A stretch of 41,927 nucleotides of DNA from an uncultured Actinomycetes bacterium. GTDB lineage: Bacteria; Actinomycetota; Actinomycetes; Nanopelagicales; Nanopelagicaceae. The position numbers and the translations under genes were made by a program. How positions within the stretch are numbered: the first letter of the stretch is position 1; the number at the start of each line of letters is the position of its first letter. This document shows positions 34,224-41,927 of this stretch, piece by piece. The stretch is taken from positions 1 to 41,927 of the forward strand of contig CAIQHM010000017.1 of assembly GCA_903871555.1 (NCBI GenBank), written 5' to 3'. The notes under the pieces are model-generated. The model worked only from the letters and a program-made list of their open reading frames with translations, made no database searches and was not told where the DNA came from.

Positions 34224-34997
34224 ATGAATTTTAAGCCATCTTGGAAGTTGCCGAAAAAACTAGCCAGATCGGCTCAATTCCTACTCTCTGGTGGGGCGTT
34301 GGTCGTGCTGACTTCTTGCTCAACAGAGAATATTTCAGGAATGGGTTTTCCAAAGAATGTTTCTAGTGTTAATGATATTTCACTTCCACTTTGGCAAGGC
34401 GCATGGATTACCGCAGGTGTAGTTGGAATATTTACAGCAATTTTAATTTTATGGCCAGCGTTTCGCCATCGTCGCAAAGGTGATGAAGTTCCAAAGCAGA
34501 CGCAATACAACATCCCGGTAGAGATTGCTTACACATTGATCCCGTTTATTATTGTTGCAGTTCTTTTCTACTTCACTGCAGTTAAGGAATCTGCAATCAC
34601 GAAAGTTTCAGCTGACGCTAAAATTAGCCACACGATAGATGTAAATGGAATGCAATGGTCTTGGCAGTTCACCTATAAAGACAATCCTGCTGCTGCAACA
34701 ATTACCGGAACACCCGCAAAACCACCAGTACTAGTTATTCCAAAGGGCGAGCGAGTTCGTTTCAATATAACTTCAACTGACGTGGTGCATGGTTTCTGGA
34801 TACCAGCTTTTATGATTCAAATGCAGAATCTGCCTGGGGTGAAGAATCACCTCGAATTCACTGCAAATAAAATTGGAAGCTATCCAGGGCGTTGCAATAT
34901 TCTCTGTGGTCGAGCTCATTCGCAGATGCTGTTCACGGTAAAAGTTGTTTCACCAAGTGCTTATCAAAAATACATTTCTAATTTGAAGGCGGCCTAA
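34224..34997 (+). CDS. ctaC: Cytochrome c oxidase subunit II (aa3 type)
   Basis: This is the CuA-bearing subunit II of about 257 aa. A type II signal peptide ends in the lipobox LTSC, so the mature protein starts at lipid-modified C32, as in other actinobacterial CtaC. Two transmembrane helices follow (about 57-78 and 105-125). The periplasmic domain has GMQWSWQF for electron entry, [10 protein letters not shown] and the CuA site [14 protein letters not shown]. The track start adds 24 unlikely residues overlapping the divergent gene. I use the ATG at 34224, with GAGGGA upstream. It is followed after 2 nt by ctaD. Confidence 0.94.
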   Translation: MNFKPSWKLPKKLARSAQFLLSGGALVVLTSCSTENISGMGFPKNVSSVNDISLPLWQGAWITAGVVGIFTAILILWPAFRHRRKGDEVPKQTQYNIPVEIAYTLIPFIIVAVLFYFTAVKESAITKVSADAKISHTIDVNGMQWSWQFTYKDNPAAATITGTPAKPPVLVIPKGERVRFNITSTDVVHGFWIPAFMIQMQNLPGVKNHLEFTANKIGSYPGRCNILCGRAHSQMLFTVKVVSPSAYQKYISNLKAA

Positions 34998-34999
34998 TC

Positions 35000-36658
35000 A
35001 TGACTACATTTGTTAATCGCGCTGCAACATCAGCTCCTACAAAGAGCGTTGCGCCGACAAGTAAGGGTCGACTATTCATCAAGATAATCACATCAACTGA
35101 TCACAAGATGATCGGCTACATGTATTTAGTAACGACTTTTGCTTGGTTCCTAATTGGTGGAGTTCTTGCGCTTGTACTTCGCGCCGAACTTGCCCGACCA
35201 GGCCTGCAATTTGTTTCTAATGAGCAGTACAACCAAGTCTTCACAATGCACGCAACGATTATGTTGCTGATGTTTGCAACTCCGCTATTTGTTGGTTTCG
35301 CAAATGTGATTATGCCGCTTCAAATCGGCGCAGCAGATGTTGCATTCCCACGGTTAAATATGCTCTCGTATTGGTTATTCCTTTTCGGCGGGTTAATGGC
35401 CTTCTCTGGTTTCTTAACACCAGGGGGAGCAGCTTCATTTGGTTGGACTGCCTATGCACCTCTTGCTAACTCACAATATTCGCCAGGTGTTGGTGGAGAT
35501 CTCTGGATCATCGGCCTCGCAATGGGTGGTATCGGAACAATTCTTGGCGGCGTAAATTTCATTACAACAATTTTTACAATGCGTGCGCCAGGTATGACCA
35601 TGTTCCGCATGTCAATCTTCAGCTGGAATGTTCTACTGACTTCAATTCTTGTTCTCTTAGCTTTCCCTCCACTTGCAGCAGCATTCTTAGGTTTGGAATC
35701 TGATCGATTATTTGGTTCACATATCTTTGATCCTGCAAATGGTGGCGCGATGCTCTGGCAGCATCTCTTCTGGTTCTTCGGGCACCCAGAGGTTTACATT
35801 CTCGCTCTGCCATTCTTCGGTATCGCAACGGAAATTCTTCCAGTATTCAGCCGTAAGCCAATCTTTGGTTATAAAGGATTGATTGCAGCAACCATTGCAA
35901 TCTCTGCTCTCTCAGTTTCAGTTTGGGCACACCATATGTTTGCAAGCGGTCAAGTTCTTCTACCGTTCTTCTCTTTCATGACATTTCTTATTGGTGTTCC
36001 AACTGGCGTTAAATTCTTCAACTGGATCGGAACCATGTGGCGCGGCAGCGTTTCTTTCGAAACTCCAATGCTCTGGGTTATGGGATTCTTAATAACCTTC
36101 TTATTCGGTGGACTGACCGGAATTATTCTGGCTTCACCACCACTTGATTTTGCAGTTTCTGCTTCATATTTCGTTGTTGCCCACTTCCATTATGTTCTCT
36201 TTGGAACTGTGGTCTTTGCGATGTTTGGTGGTTTCTACTTCTGGTGGCCAAAGATGACAGGCCGGATGTTAAACGAGCGCCTTGGAAAGATTCACTTCTG
36301 GACGACATTTTTCGGCTTCCACCTAACCTTCTTGGTGCAACATTGGCTCGGAATCAAGGGGATGCCTCGTCGATACGCGGATTACTTAGCAACTGATGGC
36401 TTCACAAATATGAATATGATTTCAACAGTTGGTTCGACGCTCTTGGCACTTTCTATGATTCCATTCCTAGTGAATGTTTGGATTACCAGAAAATCGCCTC
36501 TCGTTAATGTTGATGATCCTTGGGGCTATGGCGCATCACTTGAATGGGCAACATCATGTCCACCACCTCGCCACAACTTCACTTCAATGCCACGTATTCG
36601 CAGCGAGCGACCAGCATTCGATCTGCACTATCCGCACATCAAGACAGAAGGTCATTAA
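35000..36658 (+). CDS. ctaD: Cytochrome c oxidase subunit I (aa3 type)
   Basis: This is the catalytic subunit of the proton-pumping terminal oxidase, 552 aa and twelve helices. Heme a and a3 and CuB ligands are recognisable: [26 protein letters not shown] (the His-Tyr crosslink helix), WAHHMF, and HFHYVLFGT. The length and C-terminal [25 protein letters not shown] are typical for the actinobacterial form. AAGGCGG precedes the ATG. It is the middle gene of the ctaC-ctaD-ctaF operon. The enzyme reduces O2 to water using electrons from the diheme QcrC of the bc1 complex. Confidence 0.97.
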   Translation: MTTFVNRAATSAPTKSVAPTSKGRLFIKIITSTDHKMIGYMYLVTTFAWFLIGGVLALVLRAELARPGLQFVSNEQYNQVFTMHATIMLLMFATPLFVGFANVIMPLQIGAADVAFPRLNMLSYWLFLFGGLMAFSGFLTPGGAASFGWTAYAPLANSQYSPGVGGDLWIIGLAMGGIGTILGGVNFITTIFTMRAPGMTMFRMSIFSWNVLLTSILVLLAFPPLAAAFLGLESDRLFGSHIFDPANGGAMLWQHLFWFFGHPEVYILALPFFGIATEILPVFSRKPIFGYKGLIAATIAISALSVSVWAHHMFASGQVLLPFFSFMTFLIGVPTGVKFFNWIGTMWRGSVSFETPMLWVMGFLITFLFGGLTGIILASPPLDFAVSASYFVVAHFHYVLFGTVVFAMFGGFYFWWPKMTGRMLNERLGKIHFWTTFFGFHLTFLVQHWLGIKGMPRRYADYLATDGFTNMNMISTVGSTLLALSMIPFLVNVWITRKSPLVNVDDPWGYGASLEWATSCPPPRHNFTSMPRIRSERPAFDLHYPHIKTEGH

Positions 36659-36660
36659 AT

Positions 36661-37062
36661 ATGAAAACTGGCTGGATGTTATTTACAGGTCTCGCAATTT
36701 TCTACGCAATCGTCACATTCGTCTATTGGTTTGTTGGTGGTGAGGCGGTCGGCATAACAGCAATTGGTCTTTCAGGTGGTCTTGCAGCGTTGATCGGATT
36801 TTATCTCTGGTTCACCAGCAAACGGCTTGGAAATGTATTACCTGAAGACAATATCAATGCTGAGATTTCAGATTCAGCAGGTGAACTTGGTTTCTATTCG
36901 CCACATTCATGGTGGCCACTTCCTGTTGCCTTTTCAATGGTTACTGCAGGCGTTGGTTTACTAGTTGGTTGGTGGCTAACTCTTATCGCGGTAGGCGCGC
37001 TTTTAATTAGTATCCTTGGTTTCGTTCTTGAATACGAGAAACCTTCAAAATCTGCGCATTAA
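36661..37062 (+). CDS. ctaF: Cytochrome c oxidase subunit IV (actinobacterial CtaF)
   Basis: This is a 133-aa, four-helix accessory subunit found only in actinobacterial aa3 oxidases. Visible hallmarks are the N-terminal helix starting MKTGWMLFTGLAIF, the loop DNINAEISDSAGELGFYSPHSWWPLPVA, and two C-terminal helices. The track gives a longer ORF from 36544 that lies inside ctaD. The real ATG at 36661 follows the ctaD stop by 2 nt. CtaF takes part in the III2-IV2 supercomplex. Its last 56 nt overlap the 3' end of the convergent nhaA-like gene. Confidence 0.94.
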   Translation: MKTGWMLFTGLAIFYAIVTFVYWFVGGEAVGITAIGLSGGLAALIGFYLWFTSKRLGNVLPEDNINAEISDSAGELGFYSPHSWWPLPVAFSMVTAGVGLLVGWWLTLIAVGALLISILGFVLEYEKPSKSAH

Positions 37063-37990
37063 TTGCAATTAACAATATCGCCGCAGGAAGAGTAATTAGT
37101 ACTCCTAATAGAGCGCCGTTTAGATTTTGACCAAGTTCTGCCAAATTCGCAAAGAGCATCGATACTGAAAGTCCAATAGTTCCCATTAGCCCTACAAGGT
37201 AAAGATCCGCGGAAGTGATTACATCTTGGCGCAGAGATCGCATCGCAATTCTTGCAAAGAGCCAGATACCAAGAGGTTTACCGATAAGGCGAGCCAGGAC
37301 TAACGCAATAACTATCGGGCTAGTTAAGAGAGCAAGATTTAAATCCCATGGAATCCAGAGCGTTGTAATTATGAAAGCTGGGATAACTAGATAATTTATT
37401 ACCGGAGTGAGTCTGCTAACTAACCACTTAGATTCGTTGTGATTCACGCAAAGTCCAAGCAAGACACCAATTACTGTCGGATGGACTCCAGAATCTTTAA
37501 AAATTCCCCAGGCAATTAAACCGATTAAAAGTGCGACATATGGAGACCGAGGAGCACATCTCCAGAATGCGAGAATAAGAAGTGCGCTGATAAGTAGGCG
37601 GAGCAGATCAATATGATGGTGGTAAACAAGTGCCACAATAATAATTGAAGCGATGTCATCAGCAATAGCAAGAGCCAACAAGAAGCCACGAATACGTTTT
37701 GAAATTGATTTGGCCAGAAGTGATAGTGCTAGCAAAGCGAGTGGTAAATCTGTTGCCATTGGGATTCCCCAGGCAGAAGTCGGAGCTCCGTTGCTGCGGG
37801 CGATCAAAAAATAAATAATCGCGGGAAGCGCCATTCCACCAAGTGCAGCGAAGAAGGGGATCAAGAAGGAGAACTTTTTTTTAAACGCCCCATCAATCAA
37901 TTCGGCACGCAGTTCGATACCGGCAAGAAAGAAGAAGAGAACTAGGGGACCGGTTGTTATCCAGTCACGCGCGTTATTCATAAACTCCAT
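37007..37990 (-). CDS. nhaA: NhaA family Na+/H+ antiporter, N-terminally short
   Basis: This 327-aa protein is NhaA-like. It has LVLFFFLAGIELRAELIDG (the FFLVVGLEVKREL block of TM2), MATDLPLALLALSLL and ALAIADDIASIIIVALV with the adjacent aspartates needed for Na+/H+ exchange. The family usually has 380-440 aa. Here everything before TM2 (about 45-50 residues, including TM1) is missing, and a TAA lies in frame four codons upstream of the ATG, leaving no room for an extension. It lies 31 nt after the qcrB stop on the same strand. Either this is a shortened but working version, or activity is reduced. Confidence 0.85.
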   Translation of the reverse strand: MEFMNNARDWITTGPLVLFFFLAGIELRAELIDGAFKKKFSFLIPFFAALGGMALPAIIYFLIARSNGAPTSAWGIPMATDLPLALLALSLLAKSISKRIRGFLLALAIADDIASIIIVALVYHHHIDLLRLLISALLILAFWRCAPRSPYVALLIGLIAWGIFKDSGVHPTVIGVLLGLCVNHNESKWLVSRLTPVINYLVIPAFIITTLWIPWDLNLALLTSPIVIALVLARLIGKPLGIWLFARIAMRSLRQDVITSADLYLVGLMGTIGLSVSMLFANLAELGQNLNGALLGVLITLPAAILLIAINAQILKVSRIQERNQGY

Positions 37991-38021
37991 CAGGGCAGTT
38001 TATGGGTAGGTAGCGCCGAAA

Positions 38022-39614
38022 CTAGTGGTGTCCGCCTTCTAGCGCCTTTGCTTCAGTCTCGGTAGGTGCAGAAATCTGTTCGACATGAGCCTGGCTAAAA
38101 CGGGCACGTAACTTTCCCTTGAGTCCTTGCGGATTAAGTACGCCATTTGTATCCACATTAGGAACTTCTAGCGCCGTACCTTGCTCATGCTGAGTCAAAG
38201 TGAACTTTTGAGCCGGTGTTAGTTCTTCATGAACCTCGATGAATTCACCATGTGGCAACATCACTAAGCGACCGGTCTCGCGACCGTGAAGAACCTTCTC
38301 GCGATCTGCCCGCTGCAAAGATAAGCAGATTCGCTTTGCAATAACGAATGTGATTGGCGGAATTACTAGAACGCCGATTCTAGTAAACCACATAATTTGA
38401 TTGATCGTTAAGTCAAAGTGCGTTGCGATTACATCGTTACCGCCATTGATTAAGATCACCAACATAAAGGCAAGAGACATAGCGCCAAGCGCTGTTCTGT
38501 TTGGATTATTGCGAGGGCGATCTAAGAGATGGTGTTCACTCTTATCACCAGTCATCCAAGATTCGATGAATGGATAGAGCGCCATTAGAGTAAAAAGAAC
38601 TCCAGGAATAATAAGACCAGGAATTAAAATATTCCAAGAAATTGTATGACCAAATGCATGTGTCTCAATTGGCGGTGCCATACGCACCAAGCCATCTAGC
38701 CAACCCATATAAAAATCGGGCTGTGATCCGGCAGAGATTTGACCCGGGTTATATGGACCATAAAGCCAGATTGGGTTGATCGAAGCAACGGCGCCGAGGA
38801 ACGCTGTAATTCCAAAAACAATGAAGAAGAAGCCGCCAGCTTTTGCCATGTAAATCGGCATTAATGGATAACCAACAACATTCTTCTCGGTACGACCTGG
38901 ACCTGGATATTGAGTGTGCTTCTGATACCAAACCAACATTAAGTGAATGGTGATTAGCGCTAAGAAAATTCCGGGAAGCAAAAGTACGTGGACAGTGAAT
39001 ATTCTTGGGATAAATACGTGTCCTGGAAATGCCCCACCGAAGGCAAAGAACGAAAGGTAAGTGCCGACAACTGGAAGGGCTTGAATGATTGCCTCCGCAA
39101 TGCGGATACCTGTTCCGGAAAGTAGGTCATCTGGAAGTGAATAGCCCAGAAAGCCTTCAACAATTCCAAGAGTTACCAGCCCAATACCAATGAGCCAGTT
39201 TGCTTCACGTGGTTTGCGGAATGCACCAGTAAAGAAGACGCGCATTAAGTGCGCAATCATTCCGGCCATGAAGATAAGTGCGGCCCAGTGGTGAATTTGG
39301 CGCATCAATAAGCCACCGCGCACATCAAATGAGATGTGAAGAGTGGATGCGTATGAGGCTGACATTTCAATGTTCTTTAGTGGCTCGTAGCTGCCCTGGT
39401 AAATAACATCGCGTTGCGATGGATCAAACCAGAATGTTAGAAAAGTTCCGGATAGCAACAAGATAATAAAAGAGTAAAGAACGATCTCACCGAGCATAAA
39501 TGACCAGTGGTCTGGAAATACTTTTGTTAAATTCTTGCGCAACCATTTGGCCGCACCAGTGCGGTCATCTACATAGCTAGCGACATTGCCGCCAATGCGT
39601 TCTGCTTTACTCAT
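38022..39614 (-). CDS. qcrB: Cytochrome bc1 complex cytochrome b subunit
   Basis: This is the quinol-oxidising cytochrome b subunit of about 530 aa. The N-terminal eight-helix part contains the heme histidines (HISFDVRGG...RQIHHWAALIFMAGMIAH and TVHVLLLPGIFLALITIHLMLVWYQKH) and the Qo motif (PIWLYGPYNP in place of PEWY). The C-terminal soluble extension of about 120 residues is characteristic of actinobacteria. The track start at 39629 is a TTG. The ATG at 39614 overlaps the qcrA stop as ATGA and has GGGAG 9 nt upstream. It is part of the ctaE-qcrC-qcrA-qcrB operon and of the bc1-aa3 supercomplex. Confidence 0.95.
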   Translation of the reverse strand: MSKAERIGGNVASYVDDRTGAAKWLRKNLTKVFPDHWSFMLGEIVLYSFIILLLSGTFLTFWFDPSQRDVIYQGSYEPLKNIEMSASYASTLHISFDVRGGLLMRQIHHWAALIFMAGMIAHLMRVFFTGAFRKPREANWLIGIGLVTLGIVEGFLGYSLPDDLLSGTGIRIAEAIIQALPVVGTYLSFFAFGGAFPGHVFIPRIFTVHVLLLPGIFLALITIHLMLVWYQKHTQYPGPGRTEKNVVGYPLMPIYMAKAGGFFFIVFGITAFLGAVASINPIWLYGPYNPGQISAGSQPDFYMGWLDGLVRMAPPIETHAFGHTISWNILIPGLIIPGVLFTLMALYPFIESWMTGDKSEHHLLDRPRNNPNRTALGAMSLAFMLVILINGGNDVIATHFDLTINQIMWFTRIGVLVIPPITFVIAKRICLSLQRADREKVLHGRETGRLVMLPHGEFIEVHEELTPAQKFTLTQHEQGTALEVPNVDTNGVLNPQGLKGKLRARFSQAHVEQISAPTETEAKALEGGHH

Positions 39615-40603
39615 GATGAGCGCTCCCAATAGCTAGGTCCGACTGATTCGGTAAATGGTTGTTGTGCAACTAGGTAGCCTTCTTGGTCAACTGTGATTGC
39701 AAGTTGGGGAAGCGGTCTTGCAGCAGGCCCAAAGATTACCTTTGCTGCGCGGGTAACATCGAAAGTGGATTGGTGACATGGACAGAGCAGATGTTTAGTC
39801 TGTTGTTCATAGAGCGCGACGGCGCACCCCATATGTGAACAAATTTTTGAGAAAGCAATTATTCCATCATGTGTCCAAGAAAGGCGTTCGGCATCTAACT
39901 GAAATTCTGTTGGGCGAAGGCGAATTAAGAGAACTGCATCTTTGCCAATGTCGGCAAGTGTGCGTTCTTGACCTTCGGCTAGTTCCGGAAGAACTTGTGC
40001 AACTGCGCCAACTTCCAAATCTTCGGGGCGAATCGGACGATCTCCTGGATCAGTTACAAGACGAGTTCCCTTTTTCCAAGAAGTCTTCTCAAGTTCCTTC
40101 TTAGGAAGTGGACCAAGATCGCGGAGCATAACCAGGGGAGTCAATGCCGAAATTCCAAGCGCCAGACCAAGTGTGCGCTTGATTAGAGAGCGACGTCCAA
40201 GCCCAGCAGCACCTGCTTGCTCTTTTACAGTGCGAACAAAATCTGCACGATCCTCCTCGGGGGAGCGAAACTCATGGCGCTCGGCGATAACTTCAGTATC
40301 TGGCATCAAAGTTTTTGCCCAATGAACTAAACCAAGACCAATAAATAAAAGTGCGAAGGCCATTCCAATTCCAAGTAAAAGTTGGTGAGCATTTGTATCG
40401 CCCATTACTGGAAGAAAAAAGAAAAGATCATCCGGAATAAAAATGTAGGCATAGATTGCGACAACAGTGAATACCGCAGAGAGAACAAAGAGAATCGCTA
40501 CCTGCCGTTCGGCGCGATCAGCGGCCTTTGGATCAACATCAGTTTTGCGGTGCACGTGCTCTGGCAAACCTGGATCTTGAAACTTCTGAATTTCGTTTGA
40601 CAT
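39611..40603 (-). CDS. qcrA: Rieske iron-sulfur subunit of the bc1 complex
   Basis: This 330-aa Rieske protein has the actinobacterial layout: three transmembrane helices in the N-terminal half (about 35-55, 72-93, 148-165) and a C-terminal [2Fe-2S] domain. Cluster ligands and disulfide are visible in CSHMGC and CPCHQSTF. It moves electrons from quinol at QcrB to cytochrome c in QcrC. It follows qcrC by 7 nt and overlaps qcrB by 4 nt. Confidence 0.95.
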   Translation of the reverse strand: MSNEIQKFQDPGLPEHVHRKTDVDPKAADRAERQVAILFVLSAVFTVVAIYAYIFIPDDLFFFLPVMGDTNAHQLLLGIGMAFALLFIGLGLVHWAKTLMPDTEVIAERHEFRSPEEDRADFVRTVKEQAGAAGLGRRSLIKRTLGLALGISALTPLVMLRDLGPLPKKELEKTSWKKGTRLVTDPGDRPIRPEDLEVGAVAQVLPELAEGQERTLADIGKDAVLLIRLRPTEFQLDAERLSWTHDGIIAFSKICSHMGCAVALYEQQTKHLLCPCHQSTFDVTRAAKVIFGPAARPLPQLAITVDQEGYLVAQQPFTESVGPSYWERSS

Positions 40604-40610
40604 TTTTACC

Positions 40611-41450
40611 TTATCTCGCCTTCGCGGTTAGCCATACAGCGATACCAATTAATAATCCAAGTCCAAGTGACCAAACTAGAAGTCCTTCTGTTACTGGACC
40701 AACGCGGCCTAATGAAGCACCACCAAGATTTGGTTCATTTTCTGCTGCCTTTATCCATTTGATAATAGAAAGCTTCTCTTCTGGGGTAATAGTTTTGTCG
40801 CTGAACACTGGCATTGATTGTGGGCCGGTGATCATCGCTTCGTAAATATGTCTTGCATCTACACCCATAAGTGTTGGAGCGTATTTGCCTTGAGTTAGCG
40901 CGCCACCTTGACCAGCGAAGTTATGGCACATTGCACAGTTGGTGCGGAAAAGTTCGCCACCTTGCGCAGTATTTCCATCGCGCTCATAAGTTAATTGTGC
41001 TTCGTTGATTACATCGGGGCCTGGTGCGAGCGAAGCCACGTAAGCAGCAAGTGCAGCTGTTTGTTCAGCGTTGTAAATAGGCGTTTTGCGCATTGCTTGT
41101 TGGCTCATATCTGCCATTGGCATACGGCCGGTTCCAACTTGGAAATCAACTGAAGCTGCGCCAACACCGATAAGAGATGGCGCAATGCCACCACCTTCAG
41201 CATTCAAACCATGGCATGAAGAACAACCTTGCGCAAAAATCCGCTTACCTTCTTCAATAAGAGTTGATTGCGCGGTAGTTTCCATCTTGGTTGTACTTGG
41301 GAGAGCGCTAGCAACCTGAAAGGTTGCACCAAGAGAAATCAATGCGACGACTAGAAGCGCCGGCCCTGCAAAGCGATGACGGCGATAGCGAGATAGCTTC
41401 TTAACTCCAGAACTAAATTTGATTTTTTTCAACTTTTTACCTATCTCCAT
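40611..41450 (-). CDS. qcrC: Diheme cytochrome c subunit of the bc1 complex
   Basis: This 279-aa membrane-anchored protein has two c-type heme sites, CSSCHG (about residue 75) and CAMCHN (about 176), each CXXCH. An N-terminal helix serves as signal/anchor and a C-terminal helix (LLVWSLGLGLLIGIAVWL) as second anchor. This fused diheme cytochrome replaces a soluble cytochrome c in actinobacteria and passes electrons directly to CuA of CtaC. The start overlaps the ctaE stop by 1 nt. Confidence 0.95.
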   Translation of the reverse strand: MEIGKKLKKIKFSSGVKKLSRYRRHRFAGPALLVVALISLGATFQVASALPSTTKMETTAQSTLIEEGKRIFAQGCSSCHGLNAEGGGIAPSLIGVGAASVDFQVGTGRMPMADMSQQAMRKTPIYNAEQTAALAAYVASLAPGPDVINEAQLTYERDGNTAQGGELFRTNCAMCHNFAGQGGALTQGKYAPTLMGVDARHIYEAMITGPQSMPVFSDKTITPEEKLSIIKWIKAAENEPNLGGASLGRVGPVTEGLLVWSLGLGLLIGIAVWLTAKAR

Positions 41451-41926
41451 TACTTAATTAAGTAGATTGCTGAGAAGAGCGCGATCCAAACGATGTCAAC
41501 AAAGTGCCAGTAGTAAGAAACTACGATTGCTGTTTGCGCTTGTTTATGTCCAAACTTTTGCGCACGAAATACTCGAATCATCACAATCAAAAATGCAATC
41601 AAGCCACCCGTTACGTGCATTCCATGGAATCCAGTTGTGATGTAAAAAACCGATCCGTATGCATCTGAAGAGAGCGTCAAGCTTTCGTGAACTAAATTCG
41701 CGTACTCATAAACTTGACCACCAATAAAGAAGGCGCCCATTAAGAATGTCAGCGCAAACCATTCGCGCATTCCCCATCTACTGAATTGCCAAAATGCTCC
41801 GGTGCGCTTTGCCTGAAAACGCTCCGCTGCGAAAACTCCAAACTGACAAGTTACAGATGAGAGCACTAAAACAGTTGTGTTTGTTGCTGCAAAAGGAATA
41901 TTTAACATTCCGGTGGATTCAAGCCA
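41450..41926 (-). CDS. ctaE: Cytochrome c oxidase subunit III (5' end beyond window)
   Basis: This is subunit III of the aa3 oxidase; 159 codons are visible. The track begins at an internal Met (41908), but the frame is open to the window edge (WLESTG before it). Family CtaE proteins are about 200 aa, so about 40 N-terminal residues lie outside. Motifs: [50 protein letters not shown] (the conserved HGxHV), and the C-terminal [17 protein letters not shown]. It heads the ctaE-qcrC-qcrA-qcrB operon in the order known from mycobacteria and Streptomyces. Confidence 0.95.
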   Translation of the reverse strand, partial: WLESTGMLNIPFAATNTTVLVLSSVTCQFGVFAAERFQAKRTGAFWQFSRWGMREWFALTFLMGAFFIGGQVYEYANLVHESLTLSSDAYGSVFYITTGFHGMHVTGGLIAFLIVMIRVFRAQKFGHKQAQTAIVVSYYWHFVDIVWIALFSAIYLIK

Positions 41927-41927
41927 A

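Noticed and set aside
36544-36660. Longer version of the subunit IV ORF
   Set aside because: It reads inside ctaD in another frame; the ATG at 36661 follows the ctaD stop and matches CtaF.
1-41927. tRNA, rRNA, insertion sequences, prophage or integrase remnants
   Set aside because: None seen on either strand; the window is dense housekeeping and accessory metabolism with no mobile-element genes.

Overview
The window looks like the chromosome of a streamlined, low-to-moderate-GC actinobacterium. A freshwater acI / Nanopelagicales-type organism (Planktophila/Nanopelagicus-like) is my best guess. The reasons are the actinobacterial gene content (CtaF, diheme QcrC, three-helix Rieske protein, DUF3043, DUF4191, NadA, AdoK), the AT-leaning codons, and the very tight packing: many 1-4 nt gene overlaps, almost no intergenic DNA and no mobile elements. 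From memory, the gene order parallels the Mycobacterium tuberculosis stretch Rv2193-Rv2220 (ctaE-qcrCAB, ctaF, ctaC, adoK, HesB protein, gcvT, pepB, dlaT, epimerase, lipB, lipA, DUF4191, RDD, glnA1), with lineage-specific inserts.

Region 1 (1-7503) is an amine-catabolism cluster that resembles a gamma-glutamylation (Puu-like) pathway. A glutamine-synthetase-like ligase, an aldehyde dehydrogenase and an SDR dehydrogenase form one leftward operon. Around it lie an APC permease, a class I glutamine-amidotransferase-type hydrolase and a class III PLP aminotransferase. No PuuB-like flavin oxidase is visible. Region 2 (7515-10380) has an ABC-F ATPase and a NiCoT nickel/cobalt permease behind a near-perfect Nur-type operator. 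Region 3 (10410-15462) has glnA with a GlnR-like operator, an RDD protein, and the operon lipB-lipA-acyltransferase-DUF4191. Region 4 (15530-18870) is an MMPL transporter translationally coupled to an FAD oxidoreductase. Region 5 (18860-25599) has pepA, lpdA, the two-lipoyl-domain E2 (sucB/dlaT), a TIGR01777 epimerase and gcvT. LipA and LipB supply the cofactor for the E2 protein and for glycine cleavage.

Region 6 (25596-28745) is a cobalamin-riboswitch-controlled BtuF-BtuC-BtuD uptake operon followed by a small membrane protein gene. Region 7 (28746-34165) holds an aldo/keto reductase, nadA with a DUF3043 protein, erpA, an adenosine-kinase-like PfkB protein, TusA, and a cysteine-desulfurase-fold protein that has lost its PLP lysine. 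Region 8 (34224-41927) encodes the respiratory bc1-aa3 branch: ctaC-ctaD-ctaF on +, and ctaE-qcrC-qcrA-qcrB on -, the latter followed by an N-terminally short NhaA antiporter.

The most interesting points are the lysine-less desulfurase/TusA pair next to cytochrome oxidase, the amine cluster with no visible oxidase, the Nur-like and GlnR-like operators, the B12 riboswitch with a readable switching mechanism, and a perfect 15-bp minisatellite in the E2 linker. All family assignments come from motif reading; no database search was run.
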